From: Anaerobacillus alkaliphilus
Lineage (GTDB): Bacteria; Bacillota; Bacilli; Bacillales; Anaerobacillaceae
Direction: 5' to 3'
DNA length: 64,000 nt
NCBI RefSeq assembly: GCF_004116265.1
Contig: NZ_QOUX01000047.1
Span: 310,001-374,000, forward strand
Below, in pieces: positions 48,272-56,860 of the stretch (position 1 is the first letter of the stretch; every line of letters begins with the position of its first letter). The notes beneath the pieces are model-generated. The model had not been told where the DNA came from. It saw nothing but the letters and a program-made list of their open reading frames with translations, and did no database searches. Made by a program: the position numbers and the translations under genes.

Positions 48272-50071
48272 ATGGGAAAAGGGCCGGTATTTAGAGAGCA
48301 TTTTTTTCAATATAAGTGGAATTATCTTCTTGGCGCCATTCTACTATCGATCTCTTTACTATTTCAATTACTCATCCCTCTCTTATTAGAAAAATTCGCA
48401 GATGGCATACAAGAAGGGTCAATCGAAGTCTCGTTTTTATGGGAATTAGCGCTTTGGTTTACTGTAGTTGGAATTGGGATTTTTATCTTTCGTTCAATTG
48501 GACGTATTTATATTTTCCGAATGTCGAGAATGCTAGAGCGGGATTTACGAAAAGAGTTGTTTCAGCACTGGGAGAAGCTGCCAGCTGAATATTATCAAAA
48601 GCAAAAGATCGGCAACTTAATGGCCCATGCAGTCAATGATGTGAATATCCTTAGACAAATTGGGATGCAAGGTGTTTTTCAGATGGTCGAGGCCGTTGTA
48701 CTCATTACAATTGCGGTTATTATGATGGCGGCAACGATTCATTTTTCTTTAACATTACTAGTGTTACTACCATTACCTGGCTTAACCTATATCGCGTATC
48801 GGTTTCGAGCAAAAATACAATGGCAATCTCGTAAAGTTCAAGAGGCCATTGGAACGTTAACTAGTAGAGTACAAGAATTCTGTTCTGGTATTCAAATCAT
48901 AAAAACATATGTTCAAGAGCAAGAGCAACTAAACAAGTTTACGCAGGAGAACGATCAGAATGTGGAAGTGAATAAACAACTCATTCGTTCAAATTCCCTT
49001 TTTACCTCACTTAGTCAAGGAATTGTCGGACTAAGTTATTTAGTGTCAATCGTTTATGGTTCTATTTTAGTCATGCAAGGAAGCATTTCTCTTGGGGAAT
49101 TTGTTGCTTTTAATACGTACTTATCATTATTAATTGCACCAATCGAAAATATTGGGAAGGTGATAAATCTGTTACAACAGGGGAAAGCAGCTGACAAACG
49201 AATACGTGAAGTACTTTCGACAGAACCCGAAATTAGAGACGAGGAAGGGGTTCTCCCAATTGCTGATGTCAAGGGAAACCTACAAATTCGCAATCTATCG
49301 TTTCAATATCAATCAAGTACCAGTTTTTCCTTGAAAAAAATAAATCTTACCATTCCAAAAGGAACGAGCCTAGCGATTATTGGTAAGGTTGGAAGCGGGA
49401 AGTCGACACTAGTAAACTTACTTTTGCGTTTATATAATCCACCAAAAAATACAATTTTTATCGATGGGCACGATATTCATTCTCTTCGTTTAAAACAACT
49501 ACGGACGTCTATATCCTATGTACCACAAGACAATTTCTTATTCTCCTCAACAATCAAAGAAAACATCGCATTTGATCCAAAACCTTATGAAGATATCCTA
49601 GTAGTTCAAGCAGCAAAGCATGCGTCAGTTTATGAAGATATACAAGAATTTCCGAGTGGGTTCGAAACCGTGATGGGAGAGAGAGGGCTATCGTTATCTG
49701 GTGGACAAAGGCAGAGAGTTAGTATTGCCAGGGCACTAATTAAGCCTTCACCCATCGTAATCATAGACGATAGTCTTTCTGCGGTTGATTCAAAAACAGA
49801 ATCATTTATTTTGCAAACATTACAAAACGAAATGAAGGGCCGTACTTCCATTATTATTAGTCATCGAATTTCAACGATTAAAGACGCAGACCAAATCATT
49901 GTCCTAGACAAAGGTGAAATTGTCGAAAGAGGTACCCATCAGTCTTTGCTAGATCATGGTGGTATTTATGAAAGCATGTATATGCAGCAAATGACGGAAC
50001 TGAAAATGGCCAGGAAAATGAACCAACCTTCTAATGAAAGAACGATCCTCATGAGAAGAAGGAGGGATTAA
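48272..50071 (+). CDS. bmrC: Heterodimeric multidrug ABC exporter subunit, BmrC-like
   Basis: A 599-residue fused permease-ATPase with six helices and an ATPase domain. Walker A is IGKVGSGKST and the signature is intact (LSGGQRQR), but Walker B reads IVIIDDSLSAVD, with Asp instead of the catalytic Glu. That is exactly the pattern of the BmrC/YheI side of Bacillus BmrCD. The DRA... intracellular loops are typical (YQKQKIGNLMAHAVNDVN). ATG 48272 follows AAAGGAGG at six bases. Coupled to the next gene, whose start lies one base behind the stop. Drugs are the expected substrates; which ones cannot be told. No BmrB-like leader peptide was recognised upstream. Confidence 0.92.
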   Translation: MGKGPVFREHFFQYKWNYLLGAILLSISLLFQLLIPLLLEKFADGIQEGSIEVSFLWELALWFTVVGIGIFIFRSIGRIYIFRMSRMLERDLRKELFQHWEKLPAEYYQKQKIGNLMAHAVNDVNILRQIGMQGVFQMVEAVVLITIAVIMMAATIHFSLTLLVLLPLPGLTYIAYRFRAKIQWQSRKVQEAIGTLTSRVQEFCSGIQIIKTYVQEQEQLNKFTQENDQNVEVNKQLIRSNSLFTSLSQGIVGLSYLVSIVYGSILVMQGSISLGEFVAFNTYLSLLIAPIENIGKVINLLQQGKAADKRIREVLSTEPEIRDEEGVLPIADVKGNLQIRNLSFQYQSSTSFSLKKINLTIPKGTSLAIIGKVGSGKSTLVNLLLRLYNPPKNTIFIDGHDIHSLRLKQLRTSISYVPQDNFLFSSTIKENIAFDPKPYEDILVVQAAKHASVYEDIQEFPSGFETVMGERGLSLSGGQRQRVSIARALIKPSPIVIIDDSLSAVDSKTESFILQTLQNEMKGRTSIIISHRISTIKDADQIIVLDKGEIVERGTHQSLLDHGGIYESMYMQQMTELKMARKMNQPSNERTILMRRRRD

Positions 50072-50072
50072 T

Positions 50073-52142
50073 ATTCGTCAACAACCAACAAACAATCAAA
50101 ACGTTAGTGACAAGCAATTGTTAAAACAAATGCTTGCATTTGCAAAGCCTTATTGGAAGTTACTCCTGGTATCACTGCTATTTACAGGTTGTATCGTTGT
50201 AGCTAGCTTAGCTCAGCCATTTATTATTAAAGTCGCGATTGACTTACATATTAACGGGCTGTACAAACCTATGATAGCAGTTGAAGCACCACATTCTAAT
50301 GAAGTGAAAAAACAGTTGGAACTAGGAGGAATAAAACATAAAAGGTTAACAGAATTAGATCAGATGGTTTATTTTCGTTTGCTAGATCAGGTCGAGACTA
50401 GTTTCGGAGAAAAAGCTGTGATTTCCCATGAAAACGGGTCTTACTTTCTTATTTATGGAGTAGATAAGCTTAAAAATTACGAAGACCAGTCATTACCAAT
50501 GCGCTCGTTAACCTCAGAAGAAATTGACCTTTTCCGGCAACAGGATTATCAAGGGCTGATTTACTTAGGTGTTCTATATTTTATCTTACTCGCATCTTCA
50601 GCGGTTTTTACTTATTTTCAGAACAACGCCCTGCAATACACAGGTCAATTCGTCATCTATGATATTCGTCAACAGATCTTTAAGCACTTTTCGAAAATGC
50701 CTATTTCTTATTATCGCCAAAATCCAATTGGAAGATTAGTTACGAGAATTACCCATGACGTCGAAGCACTCAATCAACTATATTCTCAAGTAATCGTAAA
50801 CCTCGTAAAAGAAGTTCTCATTTTAGTAGGAATTATCATCATTATGTTATATATGAGTGTAAAGTTAACATTAATCTGCTTCATCGTCATTCCTGTCATT
50901 GGTGTCATTACCTTTTATTTTAAGCGAGTCCTACGAAACAATCAGCGCTATTTACGATTAATCTTATCGAGATTAAATTCTTTTCTTGCGGAAAATTTGT
51001 CTGGGATGACGGTCATTCAGTTATTTGCTAGAGAAGAAAAGCAGCTGGAAAAGTTTAATGAGTTAAACGAAAAACATTACAAGGCTGGGATGCGTCAGAC
51101 GGTGTTAAATTCGATCTTTAACCCTTCAATTGGTCTTTTTGGAAACATCGCTCTTGCCTTGTTAGTTTGGTATGGAGGCAGAAGTGTCATTGATGGGGCC
51201 ATAACATTTGGTGTGGTATATGCCTTTACGCATTATGTGAGACAGTTTTTCGAACCGCTTCGCGGGTTGGCTGACCGTTTTAATCAGATCCAAGCGGCAC
51301 TAGCATCAGCAGAAAGAATTTTCGAAACGTTAGAAACAAATGCAACAATCGTAAACCCTGATAATCCTAAAAGACTCCCAGAGAAAGTAGCTGGAAAAAT
51401 CGATTTTGATCATGTCTGGTTTGCGTATCAAAACGAGGAATGGGTACTTACTGATATCAGCTTTCAGATCAAGCCTGGTGAGACAGTTGGGATTGTCGGT
51501 GCAACCGGTGCTGGTAAAAGTTCAATTATTCAGCTGATCAATCGGTTTTATGATATCCAGAAAGGCAGAATTATGCTTGATGGTATTAATATAAAGGATG
51601 TCCGTTTGAACGATTTACGAAAACGAGTAGGTATCATTCAGCAGGATGCATTTGTTTTTTCTGGAACTGTCTTTGATAATATTCGACTAAATCACCACCA
51701 TGTTAGTAATGAAGATATTATTAAGGCTGCAAGGTCTGTCAATATCGACCCTTTTTTTCAGATGTTACCTCAAGGATATGAAACGATGTTAGGTGAGGAA
51801 GGCGTGGTCTTGTCGACTGGTCAAAAACAACTACTTTCATTTTTACGTGCAATCATCGCAAATAACGATGTTCTTATTCTAGATGAAGCCACCGCAAATA
51901 TAGATACAGAATCAGAAACTGCCGTACAACAAACGTTAATGCAATTTAGCACAAATAGAACAACAATTATCATTGCCCACCGTTTGTCGACGATCCAACA
52001 TGCCGATAGGATAATCGTCTTACACAAAGGAAAAATTTTGGAGACGGGGAATCATGAGGAATTGTTAACAAAACAAGGTGCCTATTATCAATTATGTGTT
52101 AATCAAAATAAAGAAAGGCTAGTAAAGCTAAAACAGAGCTGA
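50073..52142 (+). CDS. bmrD: Heterodimeric multidrug ABC exporter subunit, BmrD-like, ATT start
   Basis: A protein of about 689 residues with six helices and an insert of about 100 residues between the first two, as in BmrD/YheH. Walker A GATGAGKSS and Walker B VLILDEATANID with catalytic Glu are intact, while the signature is LSTGQKQ instead of LSGGQ. With BmrC this gives one working and one degenerate ATP site. The only start with an SD is ATT 50073 (AAGGAGGG at 50059-50066); TTG 50118 and ATG 50130 have none. An ATT start gives a 15-residue polar N-terminal extension. Confidence 0.9.
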   Translation: MRQQPTNNQNVSDKQLLKQMLAFAKPYWKLLLVSLLFTGCIVVASLAQPFIIKVAIDLHINGLYKPMIAVEAPHSNEVKKQLELGGIKHKRLTELDQMVYFRLLDQVETSFGEKAVISHENGSYFLIYGVDKLKNYEDQSLPMRSLTSEEIDLFRQQDYQGLIYLGVLYFILLASSAVFTYFQNNALQYTGQFVIYDIRQQIFKHFSKMPISYYRQNPIGRLVTRITHDVEALNQLYSQVIVNLVKEVLILVGIIIIMLYMSVKLTLICFIVIPVIGVITFYFKRVLRNNQRYLRLILSRLNSFLAENLSGMTVIQLFAREEKQLEKFNELNEKHYKAGMRQTVLNSIFNPSIGLFGNIALALLVWYGGRSVIDGAITFGVVYAFTHYVRQFFEPLRGLADRFNQIQAALASAERIFETLETNATIVNPDNPKRLPEKVAGKIDFDHVWFAYQNEEWVLTDISFQIKPGETVGIVGATGAGKSSIIQLINRFYDIQKGRIMLDGINIKDVRLNDLRKRVGIIQQDAFVFSGTVFDNIRLNHHHVSNEDIIKAARSVNIDPFFQMLPQGYETMLGEEGVVLSTGQKQLLSFLRAIIANNDVLILDEATANIDTESETAVQQTLMQFSTNRTTIIIAHRLSTIQHADRIIVLHKGKILETGNHEELLTKQGAYYQLCVNQNKERLVKLKQS

Positions 52143-52154
52143 TCACGTAGGTGG

Positions 52155-53003
52155 TCAGCCTTGTTTCTGTTCATCACTAAATTGAGTAGGAGAGACACCT
52201 ACGATTTTTTTAAACGTTCGACTGAAATATAGTTCGTCTTCATAACCGACATGCTGACTAACTTCCTTAATTCGTATATCTGAATGAGCCAGTAACTCTT
52301 TGGCACGATCAATCCGTAAATGGGTTAAATAATCAATCGGACTATACCCAATATATTTTCGAAAAAGGCGAGAGTAATGACTTTTACTTAATCCAGCTAA
52401 CTCAGCTAAATCGTTTAGACTCATGTTGGTTTGGTAATGGTTGACCATATAATCAATGCTTGCTTCGATCACCTGTTTTGTATCCCCAGATAAGGACTGG
52501 GAATGGAAGTCCTGAATAATAGCTAGTAATAATTGTTGAAATAATAGCTTTTGTTCAAACGCAACTTCAGCTCCACGACGCTTTGAAAGTGCATTTATCT
52601 TCTCTAACAAGAGAACAGCAGAAGAGATATTTTTGATTGTATAAACACCCTGTAGGGGAAAGTCGATTTCTTCGGACTGTTTTAAATGCCACTTTCCTTT
52701 TTCCTCAAAAGCCAACGAATACGTAAAACGGACAAAATAAAACTCAAGAAAATCAGAGTGATCTGTCTTTTTATCGCAAACCATGCCAGGAGCATAAAAG
52801 ACCAGTTTACCAGGTAAGAGTTCATGCTTCTGCCCATTGATAACTACTTCACCGGCTCCTTTCGTGACAAGCCAAAGTGAATGGTGGTGCGGCTTCGCAC
52901 CTCCTCTACTCCAACTTGGTGGACAAACCTTATATCCAGCTAATAACAACGAATATGTTAATTCATTTAGCTTTGACGCTAGACTGCGTTGGTTCTTACA
53001 CAA
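52155..53003 (-). CDS. AraC-family transcriptional regulator
   Basis: A 282-residue regulator. The N-terminal cupin includes PHHHSLWLVTKGAGEVVINGQKHELLPGKLVFYAPG, binding a small ligand; the C-terminal 100 residues have the two helix-turn-helix units MSLNDLAELAGLSKSHYSRLFRKYIGYSPIDYLTHLRI and IKEVSQHVGYEDELYFSRTFKKIVGVSPTQF. TTG 53003 (complement) follows AAGGATGTGATC, 11 of 12 bases of the anti-SD complement. It is convergent with bmrD, 12 bases apart. Sugar-type ligands are common for this layout, but no sugar genes are near. Confidence 0.9.
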   Translation of the reverse strand: MCKNQRSLASKLNELTYSLLLAGYKVCPPSWSRGGAKPHHHSLWLVTKGAGEVVINGQKHELLPGKLVFYAPGMVCDKKTDHSDFLEFYFVRFTYSLAFEEKGKWHLKQSEEIDFPLQGVYTIKNISSAVLLLEKINALSKRRGAEVAFEQKLLFQQLLLAIIQDFHSQSLSGDTKQVIEASIDYMVNHYQTNMSLNDLAELAGLSKSHYSRLFRKYIGYSPIDYLTHLRIDRAKELLAHSDIRIKEVSQHVGYEDELYFSRTFKKIVGVSPTQFSDEQKQG

Positions 53004-53173
53004 GACGATCACATCCTTTAAATAAGTTGTGTTTAACTAACAATATATTTATGTGTGAGATATGAATTTAAAAACTACACAGATACCTATGACATCCGCC
53101 CATACAAAGTTTGATTGTCATACATAGGATGTAATTGTCTAGTTAAAACAAAAAAAACAAAGGAGTTGTTATA

Positions 53174-53311
53174 ATGACAGCAGTAGCAGGAGCAGGAAGA
53201 GGTTTTGCTGGAGGCGGATTTGCTTTATTGGTGGTGTTATTCATTTTACTAGTGATTATCGGTGCTAGTTGGATGGCGCCTGGACACGGGGCTGGATACG
53301 GCGTCTACTAA
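53174..53311 (+). CDS. YjcZ family small sporulation protein
   Basis: A 45-residue protein: Gly/Ala-rich start, then a hydrophobic helix FALLVVLFILLVIIGASW and a Gly/Tyr tail. This is the YjcZ/YrhP-type pattern of short sporulation proteins made late in Bacillus spores. ATG 53174 has AAAGGAG. A terminator follows. Role unknown beyond the link with sporulation. Confidence 0.85.
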   Translation: MTAVAGAGRGFAGGGFALLVVLFILLVIIGASWMAPGHGAGYGVY

Positions 53312-53321
53312 TAATATGATC

Positions 53322-53345
53322 AAAGGAGCCTTTGGGCTCCTTTTT
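53322..53345 (+). terminator. Terminator of the YjcZ-type gene
   Basis: AAAGGAGCC and GGCTCCTTTTT pair around TTTG, 11 bases past the stop. Confidence 0.9.
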
Positions 53346-53431
53346 ATACATAAAAACTTTGTGTTTTTGAAGTGATTTGGATAAATATTTGTTGCCTGTT
53401 TTACAGATAATCTTTGTAGGGGGTGTCAAAT

Positions 53432-54202
53432 ATGACAAATTATAATCAAAATCAATTTAGTAATCAGCAAGCGTATCAACCAGGATATTCAGGAACTGAT
53501 GTTCAACATGTAAGGCAACAAAATGCCATGTCAGCACAACCTCAAATGGGTGTAGGTAACTATCAGCAAACAGGGCACCAACGTTTTGGAGCACAGCAAA
53601 ATACATCTGGTCAATTCAGTGGGTCTCAAGCTGTTTTCCAACCGGGATATTCAGGAACTGATGTTCAACATGTAAGACAGCAAAACACGCAGTCTTATCA
53701 ACCGCAATTTAGTTATGGTAGCTACCAACAAATGGGTCAACAAGGGTATGAACAAAGTAACATGGGTCATATAGCTGGTCCTCAAGGCGTATTCCAACCA
53801 GGGTTCGCAGGAACTGAAGCTCAGCATGTGAGACACCAAAATAGCCAGTTATACCAACAAGTTGGTGGTGGTCACTATTCACAATCACAGCAGCCAAGCT
53901 ACGCTACACACCAAATTCATCAATATAGTGGTCCGCAATCTGTGTTTCAACACGGGTTTTCAGGCACTGACGTGCAACATGTAAGACAACAAAATATGCA
54001 ATCTATCCAACCGCAATACGGCAATGTAAGCTATCAACAATCACAGCCACCAAGTTACGGAACACACCAAAGTAACTTTGGCCAATACAGTGGTCCGCAA
54101 TCTGTATTTCAACATGGATTCTCAGGAACTGATGTACAGCATGTAAGACAACAAAATGCCCAATCGTCGCAGTCTCAATATGGTGGAAACGGGTACAATT
54201 AG
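53432..54202 (+). CDS. Gamma-SASP-like spore storage protein with five repeats
   Basis: A 256-residue Gln/Ser/Gly/Tyr-rich protein with five repeats whose core is GTDVQHVRQQN(A/T/M)QS, each preceded by VFQPG(Y/F)SG or VFQHGFSG. The core resembles the TNAQQVRKQNQQS repeats of the gamma-type small acid-soluble spore protein SspE, which is digested on germination to supply amino acids. SspE has about 84 residues and two or three repeats; this is three times as long and rich in Tyr and His. ATG 53432 follows GGGGGTG. No enzymatic motif. The SASP assignment is by repeat likeness, so a coat role is possible. Confidence 0.7.
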   Translation: MTNYNQNQFSNQQAYQPGYSGTDVQHVRQQNAMSAQPQMGVGNYQQTGHQRFGAQQNTSGQFSGSQAVFQPGYSGTDVQHVRQQNTQSYQPQFSYGSYQQMGQQGYEQSNMGHIAGPQGVFQPGFAGTEAQHVRHQNSQLYQQVGGGHYSQSQQPSYATHQIHQYSGPQSVFQHGFSGTDVQHVRQQNMQSIQPQYGNVSYQQSQPPSYGTHQSNFGQYSGPQSVFQHGFSGTDVQHVRQQNAQSSQSQYGGNGYN

Positions 54203-54213
54203 TCTGATATTAT

Positions 54214-54241
54214 AAATCCCACGTCAAAGTGGGATTTTTTT
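54214..54241 (+). terminator. Terminator of the gamma-SASP-like gene
   Basis: AAATCCCAC and GTGGGATTT pair around GTCAAA and are followed by a run of seven T. Confidence 0.92.
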
Positions 54242-54287
54242 ATATGAATGGTATTTTTAATAGAGCGGTCGTTTACTCTAAGTATAA

Positions 54288-54479
54288 GGCTCTTTTCGTA
54301 TAAATTGTGGCTTTTCTATCCTAAAATTATCGGAAAAATACCCAAGATGGAGATATCAGCCAAAAAATTATGTAAGAAAAGAGCATTACTGAACAAATTA
54401 GTGGTGAATTCTTAGTAATTTGTGTAAAAATCCGGCTTTTGGGATTTTTACGAAAGCAACAAATTTTGAGAAAACAGCT
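54288..54479. mobile_element. MITE-like element, copy 3 (inverted)
   Basis: The same 192-bp element as at 8084 and 35945, in the opposite orientation. Ends are GGCTCTTTTCGTATA and TTTTGAGAAAACAGCT (last base C to T), flanked by a perfect 8-bp duplication AAGTATAA (54280-54287 and 54480-54487). Length is again exactly 192 bp. It is a little more diverged than the other two. It lies in the promoter region of the YhcN/YlaJ-like gene. Confidence 0.9.
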
Positions 54480-54509
54480 AAGTATAAAAAGTAAGGAAGG
54501 TACCTTATA

Positions 54510-55042
54510 ATGAAAATACTTATGATATCACTTTCAATTGCTACTCTCCTTTTGGGTGGAATTGTTGGTTGTGGAGTCAATGAACCGTTTACTGGAGAAG
54601 ACACAACAAACACTCAGGAAGGCCAAGTTACTGGTCAAACAGAATTCAAAGGGGGAAATGGTCAAATAGATCAAGGGATGATAACGGGTCAACGAAATGG
54701 CAGTGGGCAAGTTGGGATCACAGACGATGATGGAACTGTCCAAGAAATTATTGATCATCTAGAAGCTATTGAAGGAGTCCAGGAAGTACAGGTTCTTTTT
54801 TTTCAAAATAAACCATAATTGGTGTTAGGTCTGGTGTGGATAATTATGATGTTAGACAAAGAATTGAACAGATTACCAGTGAATATATATACAAAGATGA
54901 TGTCGTTGTTTTAACTGATGAGGACATGTTTAATCGAATTCTTATAGCAAGTGATCAATTAAGAATAGGGTCAACAAAAAACGATAGCGGTACTTCCGTG
55001 ATTGATTTTTATGGAGAGTACGGGCAGACAAAGCTTAATTAG
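54510..55042 (+). pseudogene. YhcN/YlaJ-type spore lipoprotein gene, frameshifted
   Basis: The first part (54510-54818) encodes a lipoprotein signal ending IVGC, a Gln/Gly-rich linker, and TVQEIIDHLEAIEGVQEVQVLFF, as at the start of the YhcN/YlaJ spore-cortex lipoprotein domain. The frame then stops, but the rest of the domain (DNYDVRQRIEQITSEYIYKDDVVVLTDEDMFNRIL) continues in the -1 frame to 55042. The change falls at an eight-T run (54796-54803), where T TTT TTT is also a -1 slippery heptamer. It is a decayed gene, a slippage-regulated one, or a sequencing error in the run. ATG 54510 has AAGGAAGG. Confidence 0.7.
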
Positions 55043-55183
55043 AACGTTTTAGAAGAGCAATGGCAATGGTGAGCTATTGCTCTTAATGGTTTAAGCTGAA
55101 ACAAAGCATTTTCTTAGCAATCTCCTAAACACTTAGATTAAAATATGGGAATAGTAAAACGTTTGAGTAAGGAGGGAGAAAGT

Positions 55184-56533
55184 ATGTCTACTGCTGTATC
55201 AGCCGCCGAAGTTTCAGAAACCTTTGACGAAAAGAAGATTGTTCTAATTTGGAGTTTGACTGTTTGGTTAGTGGTTATGAATACAACAATGTTTAATATA
55301 GCCTTGCCATATGTATTAATTGATCTTACGTTAACATCAGCAACAGCGGCTTGGATAGTCTCAGGTTATTCCATTGTATTTGCAATTGCAACGTTAACCT
55401 ATAGTCGCTTATCTGACTTTATTCCGATTTCACGACTGCTCTTAATTGGCCTTTCATTACTTGGGATAGCTTCTATTATTGGGTTTTTCTCAAACCAATT
55501 TTCCTTACTATTACTTTCCCGTGTATTACAAGCAGCTGGTGCTGGTGCAGTTCCGGGTCTTGCTATGGTGCTAGCAAGTCGCTATATCCCGCTAGCAAGA
55601 CGAGGAAAGGCTATGGCTTACATATCTTCAGCTGCATCACTAGGTTTTGGGCTTGGGCCTGTGATCGGTGGTATCATCACACAATACCTAGGATGGAATT
55701 ATCTATTTGCAGTCACAGGACTTGTTTTTGTCGTCATGCCTATTTTCATCAAATTACTACCCAAAGAGGTTGTGTCAGTCGGAAAGTTTGATTTAGTTGG
55801 TGCGACCCTGACTGGTTTATGTGTGACAGGTTTTTTATTGTTTCTTACTTCATTTTCAGTCTTCTTGCTAATCGTAACCGTAATTTTAGGAGGATTGTGG
55901 TGGAGGCATATACATAAACTTGATAAACCATTTATTCGGCCGATACTTTTAAAGAACAAGCAGTATACGAAGCTGCTTTATGTCGGATTTATCACGTTTG
56001 TCCTTCATTTTTCAGCTTTATTTTTGATGCCAATCATGTTAACTGTGTTGTTTCGTCAAGAACCATCAGCAGTAGGGATGATTATTTTTCCAGGAGCTAT
56101 TCTTTCTGCGCTAGGAGCACAATTTATCGGTCGGTTCATTGACCGTTTTGGAAATGTTCCGGTAATTGCCTTTGGTCAAATTCTATTTGTTGTGGCAACA
56201 ATACTGTTTGCTATTACAGCTACTAAATCACCTATGTTTATACTTTTCACTTATATGTTTATGAGTGTCGGTTTTTCTGCACTTACTTCTAGTCTTTCGA
56301 ATGAGTATTCACGTATTTTACCTAAGGAAGATATTGGTTCAGGAATTGGCTTAGCACAATTAATTCAATTTTTTGGCGGAGCATTTGGGGTTACGATGAC
56401 AGGAATATTGTTAACATTGCAAGAAGGTCTCATACAGGAAGTTGCTTACAGAAATGTATTTGTCGTGTTCATTGTTTTAATCATTTCTTCTTTTTCAGTA
56501 TTTAGTCTATATAGTTGGAAAAGAAAGAGGTAG
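55184..56533 (+). CDS. MFS drug exporter, Tet(L)/DHA2-like
   Basis: A 449-residue major facilitator protein with about 12-14 helices. VMNTTMFNIALPYVLIDL, TAAWIVSGYSIVFAIATLTYSRLSD (motif A) and the antiporter motif C RGKAMAYISSAASLGFGLGPVIGGIITQYLGWNYLF are close to Tet(L)/Tet(K) exporters; the latter exchange drug or cations for protons. It might therefore serve drug or Na+/H+ export, the second of interest in an alkaliphile, though none of this is proven. ATG 55184 follows AAGGAGGGAG and is preferred over the 13-residue extension. Monocistronic. Confidence 0.88.
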   Translation: MSTAVSAAEVSETFDEKKIVLIWSLTVWLVVMNTTMFNIALPYVLIDLTLTSATAAWIVSGYSIVFAIATLTYSRLSDFIPISRLLLIGLSLLGIASIIGFFSNQFSLLLLSRVLQAAGAGAVPGLAMVLASRYIPLARRGKAMAYISSAASLGFGLGPVIGGIITQYLGWNYLFAVTGLVFVVMPIFIKLLPKEVVSVGKFDLVGATLTGLCVTGFLLFLTSFSVFLLIVTVILGGLWWRHIHKLDKPFIRPILLKNKQYTKLLYVGFITFVLHFSALFLMPIMLTVLFRQEPSAVGMIIFPGAILSALGAQFIGRFIDRFGNVPVIAFGQILFVVATILFAITATKSPMFILFTYMFMSVGFSALTSSLSNEYSRILPKEDIGSGIGLAQLIQFFGGAFGVTMTGILLTLQEGLIQEVAYRNVFVVFIVLIISSFSVFSLYSWKRKR

Positions 56534-56539
56534 CACGTA

Positions 56540-56755
56540 TTATGCAACCCAAATTAAAAAAGCGTCGCCCTCATGTGTAAACTCCTGAAGGATACGCTTG
56601 TGTTTTGTCTCATGCTTTTTCAATATTTCTTGCTTCGTTTTTGTTTTTCTCTCATGGGTACTAAAATCGACTTGAATTCCTCTTGAGTTTGTTACATCAC
56701 GCTTTTGGTTACGTAATTGGTGATCCCGCTGCTTTTTTGCTTTGGATTTAGCCAT
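56540..56755 (-). CDS. Small Lys/Arg-rich protein, YqkK-like
   Basis: A 71-residue basic protein, MAKSKAKKQRDHQLRNQKRDVTNSRG at the start and an STHERKTKTKQEILKKHETKHKR core, resembling Bacillus YqkK. Such proteins are conserved in the genus without known function; the high charge would suit RNA or ribosome binding. ATG 56755 (complement) has AGGGAG upstream. The end of the gene carries a GC-rich segment with an AAAAAAGCG run on the plus strand, possibly a terminator built into the coding end. Confidence 0.75.
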   Translation of the reverse strand: MAKSKAKKQRDHQLRNQKRDVTNSRGIQVDFSTHERKTKTKQEILKKHETKHKRILQEFTHEGDAFLIWVA

Positions 56756-56822
56756 TTAATTTTCACTCCCTAGATTAGTTTCACTTTTAGTATATCGATT
56801 TGCTATAAAAAAGTGAATAGAT

Positions 56823-56854
56823 AAAAAATAAGAAAACGCCAATCATGGCGTTTT
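56823..56854 (-). terminator. Terminator of the Asn/Gln-rich gene
   Basis: AAAACGCC and GGCGTTTT pair around AATCAT; on the complement the stem is followed by a T-rich stretch. Confidence 0.88.
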
Positions 56855-56860
56855 ACTTTG

